The notes under the pieces: model-generated
Told to the model about the DNA's origin: nothing
What the model saw: the letters and a program-made list of their open reading frames with translations, nothing else
Database searches by the model: none
Source of the DNA: Lachnospiraceae bacterium
GTDB lineage: Bacteria > Bacillota > Clostridia > Lachnospirales > Lachnospiraceae
Assembly (NCBI GenBank): GCA_910574745.1
Contig: CAJTCE010000024.1
Span: forward strand, 1-57,090
Reading direction: 5' to 3'
DNA: 57,090 nucleotides
Translations under genes and position numbers: made by a program
Shown here: positions 9,895-19,159 of the stretch, piece after piece
Layout: the number at the start of each line of letters is the position of its first letter
Position numbering within the stretch: the first letter of the stretch is position 1

Positions 9895-9978
9895 TCCTAA
9901 ACCTTTCCGATTATTTTACAGTTCTCCTGCAGCTTTTTCCCAATAAGGCTGCTAAACCATTCGCATTCAGATTTCATA

Positions 9979-10007
9979 TTGACATATCAATTTTAAATAA
10001 ATATTAT
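9979..10007 (+). promoter_or_regulatory. SigA-type promoter of the plus-strand acyltransferase
   Basis: A perfect TTGACA -35 (9979-9984), a 17-base spacer and a TATTAT -10 (10002-10007), 65 bases upstream of the ATG at 10072. It is divergent from the left-operon promoter about 85 bases away, so the two could share regulation. Confidence 0.7.
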
Positions 10008-10071
10008 TATCTTAAATGATTCTTTTTAATATAGGGTTGTTATGAGCTAAAAATTTCGAAAGAGAACTGTT

Positions 10072-11199
10072 ATGGAAAAAATCGATTACAGATTTAAATT
10101 TTTATATTTTATTGGTATCATATCCATTATCATCAGCCATTGTGGATCAGGCGGCATAGACCTGCTATACAACTGGTTTCCTTTCAATTCCTTCTTTTTG
10201 GCCTTGTTTGCATTTACATCCGGCTATTTTTTCCGTGAATGCAAAACAGAGCATACCGTGAAATATATTATATACAAATTCAAAAAGCTTATAGTTCCGC
10301 TGTATTTATATAATTTATTCTATGGATTGCTTGTACTCTTTTTAAGACAGTTCGGTTTTACCATCGGCGGGGATTTCACTTTGTATAATTTGTTCATAGA
10401 GCCCATAAAAACAGGACATCAGTTTGGATATAACCTGCCCTGCTGGTTTGTGATACCATTATTTATGATAGAAGTGTTTTATATCATATTTTATAAATTG
10501 TTAAAAATGCTGCCTGTGAAAGCAAATGAATATGTTCTATTTGTATGCGAGCTTGCTTTAGGACTTGCCGGCATCTATATTGCCAAATGCGGTTATTACG
10601 CAAATTGGGGACTGGTATTAACAAGATTCCTATACTTTGTTCCCTTCTATGGTCTGGGAATACTATACCAAAACAAACTGGAAAAATGGGATAGGATACC
10701 TAATATCCTGTATTTTTCTTTTATTTTTATAGTGCAGCTGCTGATCATTACCATTTATGGTCAACCTGTTTTTTACAGCATTGTCTGGTGCGACAATTTT
10801 ACACATAATATTTTCATGCCCTTTATCATAGGAATTATCGGTATTGCCTTCTGGTTCAGAGTCGGCAGGATATTGACCCCTGCGCTAACGGGCAGCAAGT
10901 GCTTAAGGCTCATAACCGACAATTCCTATTCCATTATGGCCAATCAGATACTGGGCTTTATGTTCGTAAAAACCGTTTTTGCAATCTTATCAAAATCCAC
11001 TTCATTATGCGGTAATTTTGATATGCATGAATACAAAACCAATATCTGGTATTTTTATCTGCCAAAAGGCATTTCCCAATGGGCAATACTATATGTCCTT
11101 TCCGGAATTATAATACCAATTATAATCCAGATATGTATTAACAAAATAAAAATGAATATCATCAGGCATCGCAAAGTTCCAGTTGCGGAAAGAAAATGA
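10072..11199 (+). CDS. Acyltransferase family 3 membrane protein
   Basis: A 375-residue integral membrane protein with about ten hydrophobic segments. The N-terminal FIGIISIIISHCGSGG carries the probable catalytic His at residue 23, as in OafA/WecH-type O-acyltransferases. The expected downstream features are present: FFLALFAFTSGYFF, an RFLYFVPFYGLGILY stretch and a late SYSIMANQ region in place of the more common SYxIYLxH. Full length, unlike the truncated homologue at 82-924. It is the only plus-strand gene among 40 kb of minus-strand glycan genes and has its own strong promoter, suggesting separate insertion or control. Likely role: acylation of the surface glycan outside the membrane. Confidence 0.75.
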   Translation: MEKIDYRFKFLYFIGIISIIISHCGSGGIDLLYNWFPFNSFFLALFAFTSGYFFRECKTEHTVKYIIYKFKKLIVPLYLYNLFYGLLVLFLRQFGFTIGGDFTLYNLFIEPIKTGHQFGYNLPCWFVIPLFMIEVFYIIFYKLLKMLPVKANEYVLFVCELALGLAGIYIAKCGYYANWGLVLTRFLYFVPFYGLGILYQNKLEKWDRIPNILYFSFIFIVQLLIITIYGQPVFYSIVWCDNFTHNIFMPFIIGIIGIAFWFRVGRILTPALTGSKCLRLITDNSYSIMANQILGFMFVKTVFAILSKSTSLCGNFDMHEYKTNIWYFYLPKGISQWAILYVLSGIIIPIIIQICINKIKMNIIRHRKVPVAERK

Positions 11200-11238
11200 G
11201 TTATTTCCGGCTCTTTCCAATGACCGGGCTGCATTTCA

Positions 11239-12738
11239 CTACTTCTGTGTATAAGGATTTCTGTAAACGCCAAATCTTTCCGCTATATAATCTGTTACGG
11301 ACATTTCCGCAATATGTACCATCTCTGTATGAGATGACTCCCCAAAAAAGTCAACAAACAGCACTTTATAATTATCCGGCTCTAAAAGCTTGTGATAAAC
11401 CCAGGTCCTTCTGTCATATGTCGTGTTATAAAAAATAAATTCCCCATAATATTCTGCAGCCAGTGCATATCCAAAAGTCTCCCGGCCTTCATCTGTGACA
11501 ATAACATCAATATCGTTATTCCTTGCCGTATCTATCACATTTTCTTCCTGCCGCAAAACGTCCGAAACCTTCCAGACCGGAAATACATCGGTATATAAAA
11601 TGCTGTTTGCATTATGCATCTGTACCTCAAACGTGAATATCTTATACACAGTCAGACCTATGAACAGTATTAACAAAAATCCTCCTGTTTTTAAGGAAAA
11701 ATCCGGCTTTTCTTCCTCTGTATAATAAGTCATAAAATATAAGATCAAAATGATAATATATGGTACAACCAGAAGCATCCTGAGCTGTCCGAACAGCAGG
11801 CTTCCTTCCATATAATCATTCATCTTTCTAAGTCCCAGCATCAGGGTAATCCCCGATACCGCCGCCACTAATAAGATACCTGCCTTATAATATCTTTTCA
11901 CGATAATTAAAATAAATGCGCCTAAAACAGCCACAATAAATACACACCCTCCCAGCTTCCAAAAGGGAGAAAAGCCGGCACATATATTGTATATATTTTT
12001 AAGATTCGAAATCAAGGTTTTGACTTCAAACTGCATTCCCCATTCAGGGTGTAATGCATAATCCGCATTTTTTAAGTAGAAAGCCTTAACCAGCTTTTGC
12101 AGCAGAACCCCACAAATAAACCCACCCGCTGCAGGAAGTACATTTCTTTTCCTTTTCTTAATCCACAGACAAAACCCAAGCATTCCGATTCCGATAATGG
12201 CTATTGACGAACTGGTCATGATATAGCCTGAATACGCCAGCAGGGCACCAAAAAATGCTTTGATTCCGGAGTCCTCCATATTGAGCCATTCCATGCCTAT
12301 TACAGCAAAGGCAAACCCTCCTATCAGGGCTCTTGGCACAGATGTTAAAATATCCCATTGCCAGCTCATGGCAATATAGCACAACAGAATCAGCAGAGAA
12401 ATCTTTATATTTCCTTTTCTATAAGCTTTATAGCTTAAGTAGAAAAAGGGAACGATACTTAAAAATATGGTTGCCGCAGGCAGGGCAAACTGAAAGGGAA
12501 CCCTTATCCAATACAAAGGTACGGCTATCAATGATTCTATCATGCTTCCGTAAGCCTGTCCGAAAAAACAGGGTTCGGGGAACTTCAAATGTCCGAAAAC
12601 TGCCGTCCCATACCACATCAGCGCCTGATCGCCGTCCAGATACTGCGAACAATACCGCATCAGCAGATAGATACGGTATAATACCGGCAAGATGGGAAAG
12701 ATAACAAGCATAAGCTGTTGCTTTGCTTTTCTATCCAT
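11239..12738 (-). CDS. GT-C-like polytopic membrane protein
   Basis: About 499 residues. Ten or more hydrophobic segments span residues 10-385, with a soluble tail of about 110 residues. The first loop holds YLDGDQALMWYG, an acidic motif like the catalytic loop of GT-C mannosyl- and glucosyltransferases. The start was taken at the ATG at 12738, two bases after the stop of the GT2 gene and with GGAGG about ten bases upstream, implying coupled translation. A TTG at 12756 is possible. The tail has an alpha/beta look (DIDVIVTDEGRETFGYALAAEYYG) but lacks the FGPY beta module of the other GT-C proteins here. With the GT2 at 12741 it forms a donor-maker/donor-user pair. It converges on the plus-strand acyltransferase with 39 bases between stops. 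Confidence 0.65.
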   Translation of the reverse strand: MDRKAKQQLMLVIFPILPVLYRIYLLMRYCSQYLDGDQALMWYGTAVFGHLKFPEPCFFGQAYGSMIESLIAVPLYWIRVPFQFALPAATIFLSIVPFFYLSYKAYRKGNIKISLLILLCYIAMSWQWDILTSVPRALIGGFAFAVIGMEWLNMEDSGIKAFFGALLAYSGYIMTSSSIAIIGIGMLGFCLWIKKRKRNVLPAAGGFICGVLLQKLVKAFYLKNADYALHPEWGMQFEVKTLISNLKNIYNICAGFSPFWKLGGCVFIVAVLGAFILIIVKRYYKAGILLVAAVSGITLMLGLRKMNDYMEGSLLFGQLRMLLVVPYIIILILYFMTYYTEEEKPDFSLKTGGFLLILFIGLTVYKIFTFEVQMHNANSILYTDVFPVWKVSDVLRQEENVIDTARNNDIDVIVTDEGRETFGYALAAEYYGEFIFYNTTYDRRTWVYHKLLEPDNYKVLFVDFFGESSHTEMVHIAEMSVTDYIAERFGVYRNPYTQK

Positions 12739-12740
12739 TT

Positions 12741-13424
12741 TTACCGATACCTCCAAATACAGTAAATCGCTCTTAATCCATCCCGGAATCCTATTTTCTT
12801 CCCTTCCTCATTGGTCCTTGGATAATAAGAAATGGGAACCTCATGGATTCTTATTCTTTGCTTGGAAATTTTAGCAGTAATTTCCGGTTCAAAACCAAAC
12901 CTTTCTTCCTCAATGGTAATGGACTGAATTACCTCACGTTTAAAAGCTTTGTAACAAGTTTCCATATCTGTCAGTTTCTGATGGGTAAACAGATTTGACA
13001 GCATAGTCAGGAATTTATTGGCTATTCGGTTTTTTAAATATCCCTTTGCCTTTTTCCCTTTAAATCTGGAACCATAGACAACCTTTGCCTTCCCCGCCAT
13101 AATAGGCTCTACGATAGCCGGATATTCCATAGGATCATATTCCATATCCGCATCCTGAATAATGACTACATCTCCCGTTGCCGCTGCAAAGCCTGTCCTA
13201 AGGGCAGCGCCCTTACCGCCGTTTTTTTCCTGATAGATAATTTTATCCACTAATGGCTTGATTTCCGTTTCCAATATTTCTCTGGTTCCGTCAGAAGACA
13301 TATCATCCACTACAATAATCTCCTTGTTGGGAACAGGCGACTCTTTTACCTTGTTAACAATATTAAGGATATTATCCTTCTCATTATAACAGGGAATTAC
13401 AATTGTCAGTTTCTTTTCATTCAT
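12741..13424 (-). CDS. GT2 polyprenyl-phosphate sugar synthase (DPM1-like, soluble)
   Basis: A 227-residue single GT-A domain with IVIPCYNEKDNI, VVDDMSSDGTREIL and the metal-binding IIQDADMEYDP, followed by a KGYLKNRIANK segment typical of dolichyl/undecaprenyl-phosphate mannose or glucose synthases. There is no C-terminal membrane segment, unlike the GT2 at 6728. It lies between two GT-C-like genes (27 bases from one, two from the other) and is expected to make their polyprenyl-phosphate donor at the cytoplasmic membrane face. The sugar cannot be told from sequence alone. Confidence 0.85.
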   Translation of the reverse strand: MNEKKLTIVIPCYNEKDNILNIVNKVKESPVPNKEIIVVDDMSSDGTREILETEIKPLVDKIIYQEKNGGKGAALRTGFAAATGDVVIIQDADMEYDPMEYPAIVEPIMAGKAKVVYGSRFKGKKAKGYLKNRIANKFLTMLSNLFTHQKLTDMETCYKAFKREVIQSITIEEERFGFEPEITAKISKQRIRIHEVPISYYPRTNEEGKKIGFRDGLRAIYCIWRYR

Positions 13425-13451
13425 AGTGCGTATTCCTTACCTTTCTTTATT

Positions 13452-15443
13452 TTATCCTCTATAAGGAGTGATAGTAATTTTATTAATAATACACTCATTC
13501 TCTGTAAAATTATAAGTCCTGAATTCTATTTCATCTGTTTCCTTTTCCAAATCAATTACATATTGTATCATGTCTCCATTGTGTACAAGCTCCTCGGCCG
13601 AAGCTCCGTCATAATCAGGAGCGCCGCAATCATATTGTACATTCTGCAGATTTTCTCCATATATGCTGATTGTATATCTTCCCTCAGGCAGCGAAAGATA
13701 CGGTCCGAATTGAACACCGCCCGGATGCAGGATGTAACCCTCTTTTGAAATCTCCCCTCCATCCAGATACAGTTCTTCTGTCCATGTTGTATAGGAGAGC
13801 TCTGCATCGTCGGAAGAAATCCACTTTTTCTCAATCATATCGTAGATATAAACATGCTCCAGCCGGTTTTGGGAAATCCAGCATAACGCCCTGCCCATAT
13901 TGTTGACCCTGGACAGATATTCCAAGCCCCAGCCATCCGGATAATTGCCGGAATACCCATTTATGGTTTTGACCCCTTTATCATTAGCAATCTCCCACGC
14001 CTTCATTTGAATAAAAGGAAAGAACCTTTCAATATCTCCCTTGTCATTTGTAAAATATGCGATTTCACACTCCTTAGGAGGATCCGGTACATTTTTGAGC
14101 GCTTCAAGTTCTTTAGAGATATTCCATGAATGAGTTGTTGTATATTTCATATTTCCTGTCAAAACCAGTAGAAACAGAATTGCAACAATACTCGTTGATT
14201 TTAAAGAATTCTTTCCGCAAATTTTACTACCGCAATAGGCAATCAGAAATCCTATGGGCAGATGCAGAAATAAATAATACCGCATCATGGCCCGCAGCGC
14301 CGATGCTCCCGGAACAAATTTGTAAAACAGATACCACAGGGAATACTCTGAAACTCTGATTACCAGTACAGTGGATACGAGACAGCTGCATAAGCATACA
14401 ATAATCAAAAACCTCTCAAAGCTGTCAGTTTTATCGCTCTTTCTTAAATACCAAAAAGTTACAAGCAGCAGTAAAGCTATCGTTATAATGGAAAAATTGA
14501 CATCGCCCTCTACAGTGCTGTTTCCTTTATAGCCCAACAACTGAAGCGCTTTTCCATACAGAACTGTATTTGTACTCATATCAATTAAATTTCCGATTTG
14601 GGGACTTCCTTCCAAAATAATACCCCAATCCCTATCGCCCATACTCTTCATAGTGGGTAGATAAGCAATCAAAAACGGAACCAGCAATGCAACTGCATAT
14701 GCCATATATAATATCATTTCCAGAATCCGCTTTTTCATAAATTCAAAAGAAGCTTTTACTTTTTCCCTGCCGCATACAGCAGCATAAACGAGGTAACAAA
14801 GTGCAAAAACAATACAGAATACAGCCAAAAAGTACCCTACATAAAAAGCGGTATAAAAAAGCAGGACAATCCCTGTGACCGCCAGCAGCATATAAGCAAT
14901 TCTTTTTCTGCTCTCCTGCTTCTCAAAATAATTCCAAAGCATCAGAACAATAAAAGGAATATAGCTTATAGCAAACATCTGAGTATGGTTTAACAGGCTG
15001 TAATATGCCCCTGAATAAGAAAAAACCGTTACTCCTATCAGCGTCCACAAAACAGACGCCCTGCACTTTTTATGTAACAGCCATGCAAAGCACAGACTGC
15101 CAAAGCAATGAATACATATCAATGAAATCTTATTGGCGAGAAACAGGTTCATTCCAAAAAAGCGGAACAAAACGTAAGGAAAGGAAAATCCCAACGCCAT
15201 ATCCGTATAAGATATGGTATTGGTGGTAGGATAAAATATAATTAAATCACTCCATTTTTCCTTTCCCAACAAAACCTGAAACCAGTGCTCTGTAAGCATA
15301 TTGTTGAGCAATCCGTCCGCAGCGTCGCCAAACAGACGGTCATTAAATGCAAAATGTCTAAAAAACAGCAGTTCCAGCATAAAAACGCCGAAGAAACAGA
15401 TTAAAACCCCAAATATTTTATTGTCTTTTAAATTTTTAACCAT
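13452..15443 (-). CDS. YfhO-like GT-C membrane protein with FGPY beta domain
   Basis: A 663-residue protein with about 12 hydrophobic segments to residue 430 and a large extracytoplasmic C-terminal part. It resembles YfhO-type GT-C proteins, which add sugars to cell-wall polymers from polyprenyl-phosphate donors. The first loop (RLFGDAADGLLNNM) has the typical acidic pair. The tail contains GVQFGPYLSLPEGRYTISI and then beta strands, the same module seen at the ends of the 4303 and 7712 products. Upstream is GGGAC then ATG at 15443. It lies 15 bases after the triple glycosyltransferase. Probably decorates the exported chain. Confidence 0.65.
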   Translation of the reverse strand: MVKNLKDNKIFGVLICFFGVFMLELLFFRHFAFNDRLFGDAADGLLNNMLTEHWFQVLLGKEKWSDLIIFYPTTNTISYTDMALGFSFPYVLFRFFGMNLFLANKISLICIHCFGSLCFAWLLHKKCRASVLWTLIGVTVFSYSGAYYSLLNHTQMFAISYIPFIVLMLWNYFEKQESRKRIAYMLLAVTGIVLLFYTAFYVGYFLAVFCIVFALCYLVYAAVCGREKVKASFEFMKKRILEMILYMAYAVALLVPFLIAYLPTMKSMGDRDWGIILEGSPQIGNLIDMSTNTVLYGKALQLLGYKGNSTVEGDVNFSIITIALLLLVTFWYLRKSDKTDSFERFLIIVCLCSCLVSTVLVIRVSEYSLWYLFYKFVPGASALRAMMRYYLFLHLPIGFLIAYCGSKICGKNSLKSTSIVAILFLLVLTGNMKYTTTHSWNISKELEALKNVPDPPKECEIAYFTNDKGDIERFFPFIQMKAWEIANDKGVKTINGYSGNYPDGWGLEYLSRVNNMGRALCWISQNRLEHVYIYDMIEKKWISSDDAELSYTTWTEELYLDGGEISKEGYILHPGGVQFGPYLSLPEGRYTISIYGENLQNVQYDCGAPDYDGASAEELVHNGDMIQYVIDLEKETDEIEFRTYNFTENECIINKITITPYRG

Positions 15444-15458
15444 CTTTAAGTCCCTATA

Positions 15459-18400
15459 TTATATCAGACTTCGATATAACTCATATAGTTTATCTGCAGT
15501 AGCGTACCATGAAGTCTTTTTCACATATCTGGCTGTAGCTTCCGCATAATCCCCGGCTGCGGTTTTATCATTGAGCAGGTTTCTGACCGCCTCTGCAATC
15601 AACTCCTTTTCCGCCGCCTCTATCTGATAAGTACTCTCCTTAAATTCATCAAAAATAGGCTGTTTCGTAGTAATAATAGGCCTTTTTACCGCCATACAGA
15701 ATCTGATCGCCCCGCTTGCCGATTCTGTGGTCGGCTTATATGGCATTACCAGTACATCACAGGCCTGCAGATGTGCCATAGACTCTTCATTGGGCAGGAA
15801 ATCGGTAATAAATCTGACGTTTTCCTGTAATCCCAGACGTTCCACCTCTGCCACACACTCCCTGTAATACCCTGTAGACGTATTTCCTTCATAAAGGGCG
15901 CAAACAGGCGTATATAATATATGGGGAAATTCTTCTTTTAATAGTCCTACTGCCTGTATTACCTCTTTAATCCCCTTATGGGACAGAAGAAACCCATAGC
16001 TGCCGATTACCGGCCCGTCGTTGATTCCCTGCTGTTTCTGCGCAAATTTAGCGTTTATTCCCGGGTAAACAATCTGACCATGATTGATCACATGAATTTT
16101 TTCTTCCTTCACACCATAGCTGCATAGCAATTCTTTATCCGTCTCCTGATGAACGATCAAGGCCGCGCACAGATTAAGCTTGTCTGCAACGGGCTTTAAG
16201 CTGGCTGTCTCATTTCCTACCTTGGCGTCCTCTGTTTTATGGAAAGTGATCACTATTTTCTTTTCCGGGCTTAAACGTTCAATGGCATCCCCCAACTCGC
16301 CTACCTTAAAAAAACCGTAATTAAACTGGAAGTGGACAAAATCCGACGAGTCACTGGAGAGACGTCTTACAAGTTCGTTCATATTTCCCTCAAAAACATT
16401 GCCCCAAAGCCTCTTTGCAACAAAAGGCTCGTCTCTGGACAATAAGCGCGATGCATAATCGGGATATATCCGATACTCCACATTCTGCATGGTCGCTTCT
16501 ACTTCCATTTTGGTATATTCGGCAACTCCGCATTTACTGTTCCAGGTAGTAACCATGGATACCCTGGGCTTTACCTGCTTTTTTCTAACCTCTTCTATAA
16601 AATCCAGCCAACGCCCGGCAACGGCTTCCCATGTGAATCTGGTGCTGATCAGCTCATAAGCCTTTTGTATTTTTTCATCTAAAGAAAGGGTTTCCCGTTC
16701 AAAAGCAAATTTTCTAAGCTGGAAGGTAAGCTCCTCTTTTTTCGGCTCAAACCACATGGAAATCTTACCCTTTCCACTCGTCGTTACATGGGTGTTGGCC
16801 GGAACCTGCTCAAAGCCTACCAATAAAGCGTTTTCCTCATTGCAGAAATCAGCCATGCCGCTGTTTGCACAGACAATAACCGGAAGCTTTGCTAACATAG
16901 CCTCTGCAACAGGAAGCCCAAAACCTTCTCCCCTTGCCATCTGCACATAGCAATCCGCCGCTTTATATAATCTGTTCAAATCTATATCCGGCAAATCGCA
17001 GTTTATCCATTCCACCTCCGGTGCATCCGGATACCGGCTTCTTAAATCCTTTAAAATTTCTTCTACATTGTTATGAGGATTGGAAAATGTCTTTAATATC
17101 AGGCATACATCGTCATTCTTTGTAAATGCGTCAAAATACCCCTCTAAAAGCACGTCAACTCCCTTTCTTGGAAAAGCCGAACTTATATGCAGGAATTTTG
17201 TTCCTTTTCGGGTCTTTAAGGGATAGGGTTCTAGCTGCTCATAACCGGGAACCAGCTGCACTCCTATTCCCATTGTCTTTACAGGTATCTTTATGCCGTT
17301 TTCTATCAGAATATCGGTAACATAATCCGTCATCGTCCCGATTCCGCTTAAATACTTGTTAAAATTGCTGATGTAATGTTCCGGAATAGCGCTTTCTTCC
17401 CAGCCGAATGCCTGAAAATTGAGACCGCCCGTCACATCCGACACCCTTGGCGGGTACATATTCCTGATGGTAATATCGGGATAAATAACTTCCTTGGATT
17501 TCTCCCACAGCCGACGTGCGTGAGGCTTGTCGGAAAGATCCTCTTCCTTGGGCATATAATCCCCGGGGCCCTCGGTACAATAAATAGAGATATTATCGTC
17601 CTGATCAATATCATCTATGGCTTCCATCAGCTTCCGGTTGACAATTGCCAGACTGTAGGAGGATTCAAAGGGCCCCTGAAGCTGTATATTCCGTTTTCTT
17701 TTCCCATTCAGAATATTATCAATGATTTTGAAGAAGATCTCCTCCGTATTCATCTCTTCCAGCCGTTCGATGCGCACCTTCTGCCGTTCCACGATTTTCT
17801 GGTACAAACCGGAATCTGTTAAGATCTCATTACACAAAGCCCCGATATAGGCATAATTTTTCTCATTAACCAGAACACCTGCGCCGTTCATTGTCTCCGG
17901 AATGGCGGAAGAACGGTAGGATATTACCGGAACCCCCATTTTCATGGCTTCCAAAAGGGGCACTCCAAAGCCCTCATGCTCACTCATACACAAAAACAGG
18001 TCTGCCATTTCATAATAAGCCTTTAATTCTTCCTCGCTTACTTTGCCTGTAAAAAACACCTTATCTTCCATGGCATAATCTCTAGATATTTCCTTTAATT
18101 CGTTTACATAGCCTTCCATGCCGTCGTCGCCCACAATAAAAAGCCTGCTGTCCACATTATAAAAATTGTTGTAAACAGCAAAAGCATGAAGGATATCCTT
18201 CTGGCATTTGTTGGGCACCACCCTGCCCACAAATATAATATTTTTATACTTTTCATGGTCTTCTAAAACGGAGGCTTCTGACAAAACATGATCAAAACGG
18301 TCCAAAGAAATCTGTATGGGCATAACATCTACATTCTCATAGCCCATTCCCAGCAGTTCTTTTCTGTTGTAATTGGAATCGGCAATGCTGTACTCCACAT

Positions 18401-18755
18401 ATTTCCGATATTCTTTTGCCTGCCACAGGCCCTTGCGAATGGCCTTTTTAAGCCCTTCATCTTCAAAAAAATGTTCCGGTGTTATATTATGGTAAATCAA
18501 TGCTTTTCTATCGGGAAACCCGATAATTTTATCAAAACAGTTCATTCCCATGGAGTGATGAACAAAAAGAAGGTTATCTTTATTCCCTTTATATTCCTCA
18601 ATGGGTTTTATTTTACCCGAAAGTCTTTCATCTATATATTCCGCATATATTTCCGATTCATAACCTCTGGCGGTAAGCAGTTCCTGCAGCTCAAGCATCA
18701 TATTGGTTATGGCGTCGCCTACGGTAGTTCCCGAATGAAATTGATTAATCTGCAT
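15459..18755 (-). CDS. Triple-module GT4 glycosyltransferase (WbdA-like architecture)
   Basis: A 1098-residue cytoplasmic enzyme built from three GT-B glycosyltransferase modules, roughly 1-350, 370-735 and 740-1098. Module 1 has IIFVGRVVPNKCQKDI and SEHEGFGVPLLEAM; module 2 has SSAFPRKGVDVLLE and ARGEGFGLPVAEAM. Module 3 has a GVAEYTKMEVE loop and a weaker PTTESASGAIRFCMAV site. Module 1 resembles the proteins at 33822 and 37836. Fused multi-domain polymerases of this kind (WbdA of E. coli O8/O9a) build the repeat of ABC-exported O-antigens, and an ABC exporter with a Wzt tail lies just upstream. It overlaps the small coiled-coil gene by one base. Likely the chain polymerase; linkages unknown. 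Confidence 0.8.
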   Translation of the reverse strand: MQINQFHSGTTVGDAITNMMLELQELLTARGYESEIYAEYIDERLSGKIKPIEEYKGNKDNLLFVHHSMGMNCFDKIIGFPDRKALIYHNITPEHFFEDEGLKKAIRKGLWQAKEYRKYVEYSIADSNYNRKELLGMGYENVDVMPIQISLDRFDHVLSEASVLEDHEKYKNIIFVGRVVPNKCQKDILHAFAVYNNFYNVDSRLFIVGDDGMEGYVNELKEISRDYAMEDKVFFTGKVSEEELKAYYEMADLFLCMSEHEGFGVPLLEAMKMGVPVISYRSSAIPETMNGAGVLVNEKNYAYIGALCNEILTDSGLYQKIVERQKVRIERLEEMNTEEIFFKIIDNILNGKRKRNIQLQGPFESSYSLAIVNRKLMEAIDDIDQDDNISIYCTEGPGDYMPKEEDLSDKPHARRLWEKSKEVIYPDITIRNMYPPRVSDVTGGLNFQAFGWEESAIPEHYISNFNKYLSGIGTMTDYVTDILIENGIKIPVKTMGIGVQLVPGYEQLEPYPLKTRKGTKFLHISSAFPRKGVDVLLEGYFDAFTKNDDVCLILKTFSNPHNNVEEILKDLRSRYPDAPEVEWINCDLPDIDLNRLYKAADCYVQMARGEGFGLPVAEAMLAKLPVIVCANSGMADFCNEENALLVGFEQVPANTHVTTSGKGKISMWFEPKKEELTFQLRKFAFERETLSLDEKIQKAYELISTRFTWEAVAGRWLDFIEEVRKKQVKPRVSMVTTWNSKCGVAEYTKMEVEATMQNVEYRIYPDYASRLLSRDEPFVAKRLWGNVFEGNMNELVRRLSSDSSDFVHFQFNYGFFKVGELGDAIERLSPEKKIVITFHKTEDAKVGNETASLKPVADKLNLCAALIVHQETDKELLCSYGVKEEKIHVINHGQIVYPGINAKFAQKQQGINDGPVIGSYGFLLSHKGIKEVIQAVGLLKEEFPHILYTPVCALYEGNTSTGYYRECVAEVERLGLQENVRFITDFLPNEESMAHLQACDVLVMPYKPTTESASGAIRFCMAVKRPIITTKQPIFDEFKESTYQIEAAEKELIAEAVRNLLNDKTAAGDYAEATARYVKKTSWYATADKLYELYRSLI

Positions 18756-19159
18756 TACTTTGTCCCCCCGTTTTCCTTCTGGTATGTAGTTATCATTAAT
18801 TCCTGCAGTTCAATCATTCCTGACAAAGTCTGCATGATCGTCTCATTGATCTGAGTCTGCTGTTGATAATAGGACGCAAAAATCCACCTTGTCATCTTAC
18901 GGTAAATTTTTTTGATAAGCACAATAAGCCCCCCGATGACCGGACGGTTGGAAGCAATGGGTCTTTCCACAATAGCATAGGACTCCCTTAATTTTTGCAG
19001 ATTCGCGGCTATATCCGCAAGAATCTGATCTGAATAATCCAATCTCTCTTCCGCTTCAAAGCCAAAAAACTTTTCCGGAATCTTTTTTCTTATGACACTG
19101 GTTTTTACTCTTCGTAACAGCTCTTCAGAATCTATAATCCCCGGATCTATTTCTATCAT
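18755..19159 (-). CDS. Small glycosyltransferase-associated amphipathic/coiled-coil protein
   Basis: A 134-residue protein without a catalytic motif. It has three parts: an acidic N-terminal segment, a central RPVIGGLIVLIKKIYRKMTRWIF amphipathic/hydrophobic stretch (about 68-90) likely to lie on the membrane, and a Gln-rich helical end (YYQQQTQINETIMQTLSGM). The same order recurs at 34928 and 39031. Similar segments are known to me at the N-termini of polysaccharide methyltransferases and glycosyltransferases. It overlaps genes on both sides (4 bases and 1 base), so it is made together with the capping acetyltransferase and the triple GT. A membrane or assembly adaptor for the polymerase is my inference. 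Confidence 0.6.
   Translation of the reverse strand: MIEIDPGIIDSEELLRRVKTSVIRKKIPEKFFGFEAEERLDYSDQILADIAANLQKLRESYAIVERPIASNRPVIGGLIVLIKKIYRKMTRWIFASYYQQQTQINETIMQTLSGMIELQELMITTYQKENGGTK

Noticed and set aside
11185-11238. Possible shared terminator between the convergent acyltransferase and GT-C genes
   Set aside because: Only a six-base CGGAAA/TTTCCG stem with a 12-base loop and no T run on either strand.
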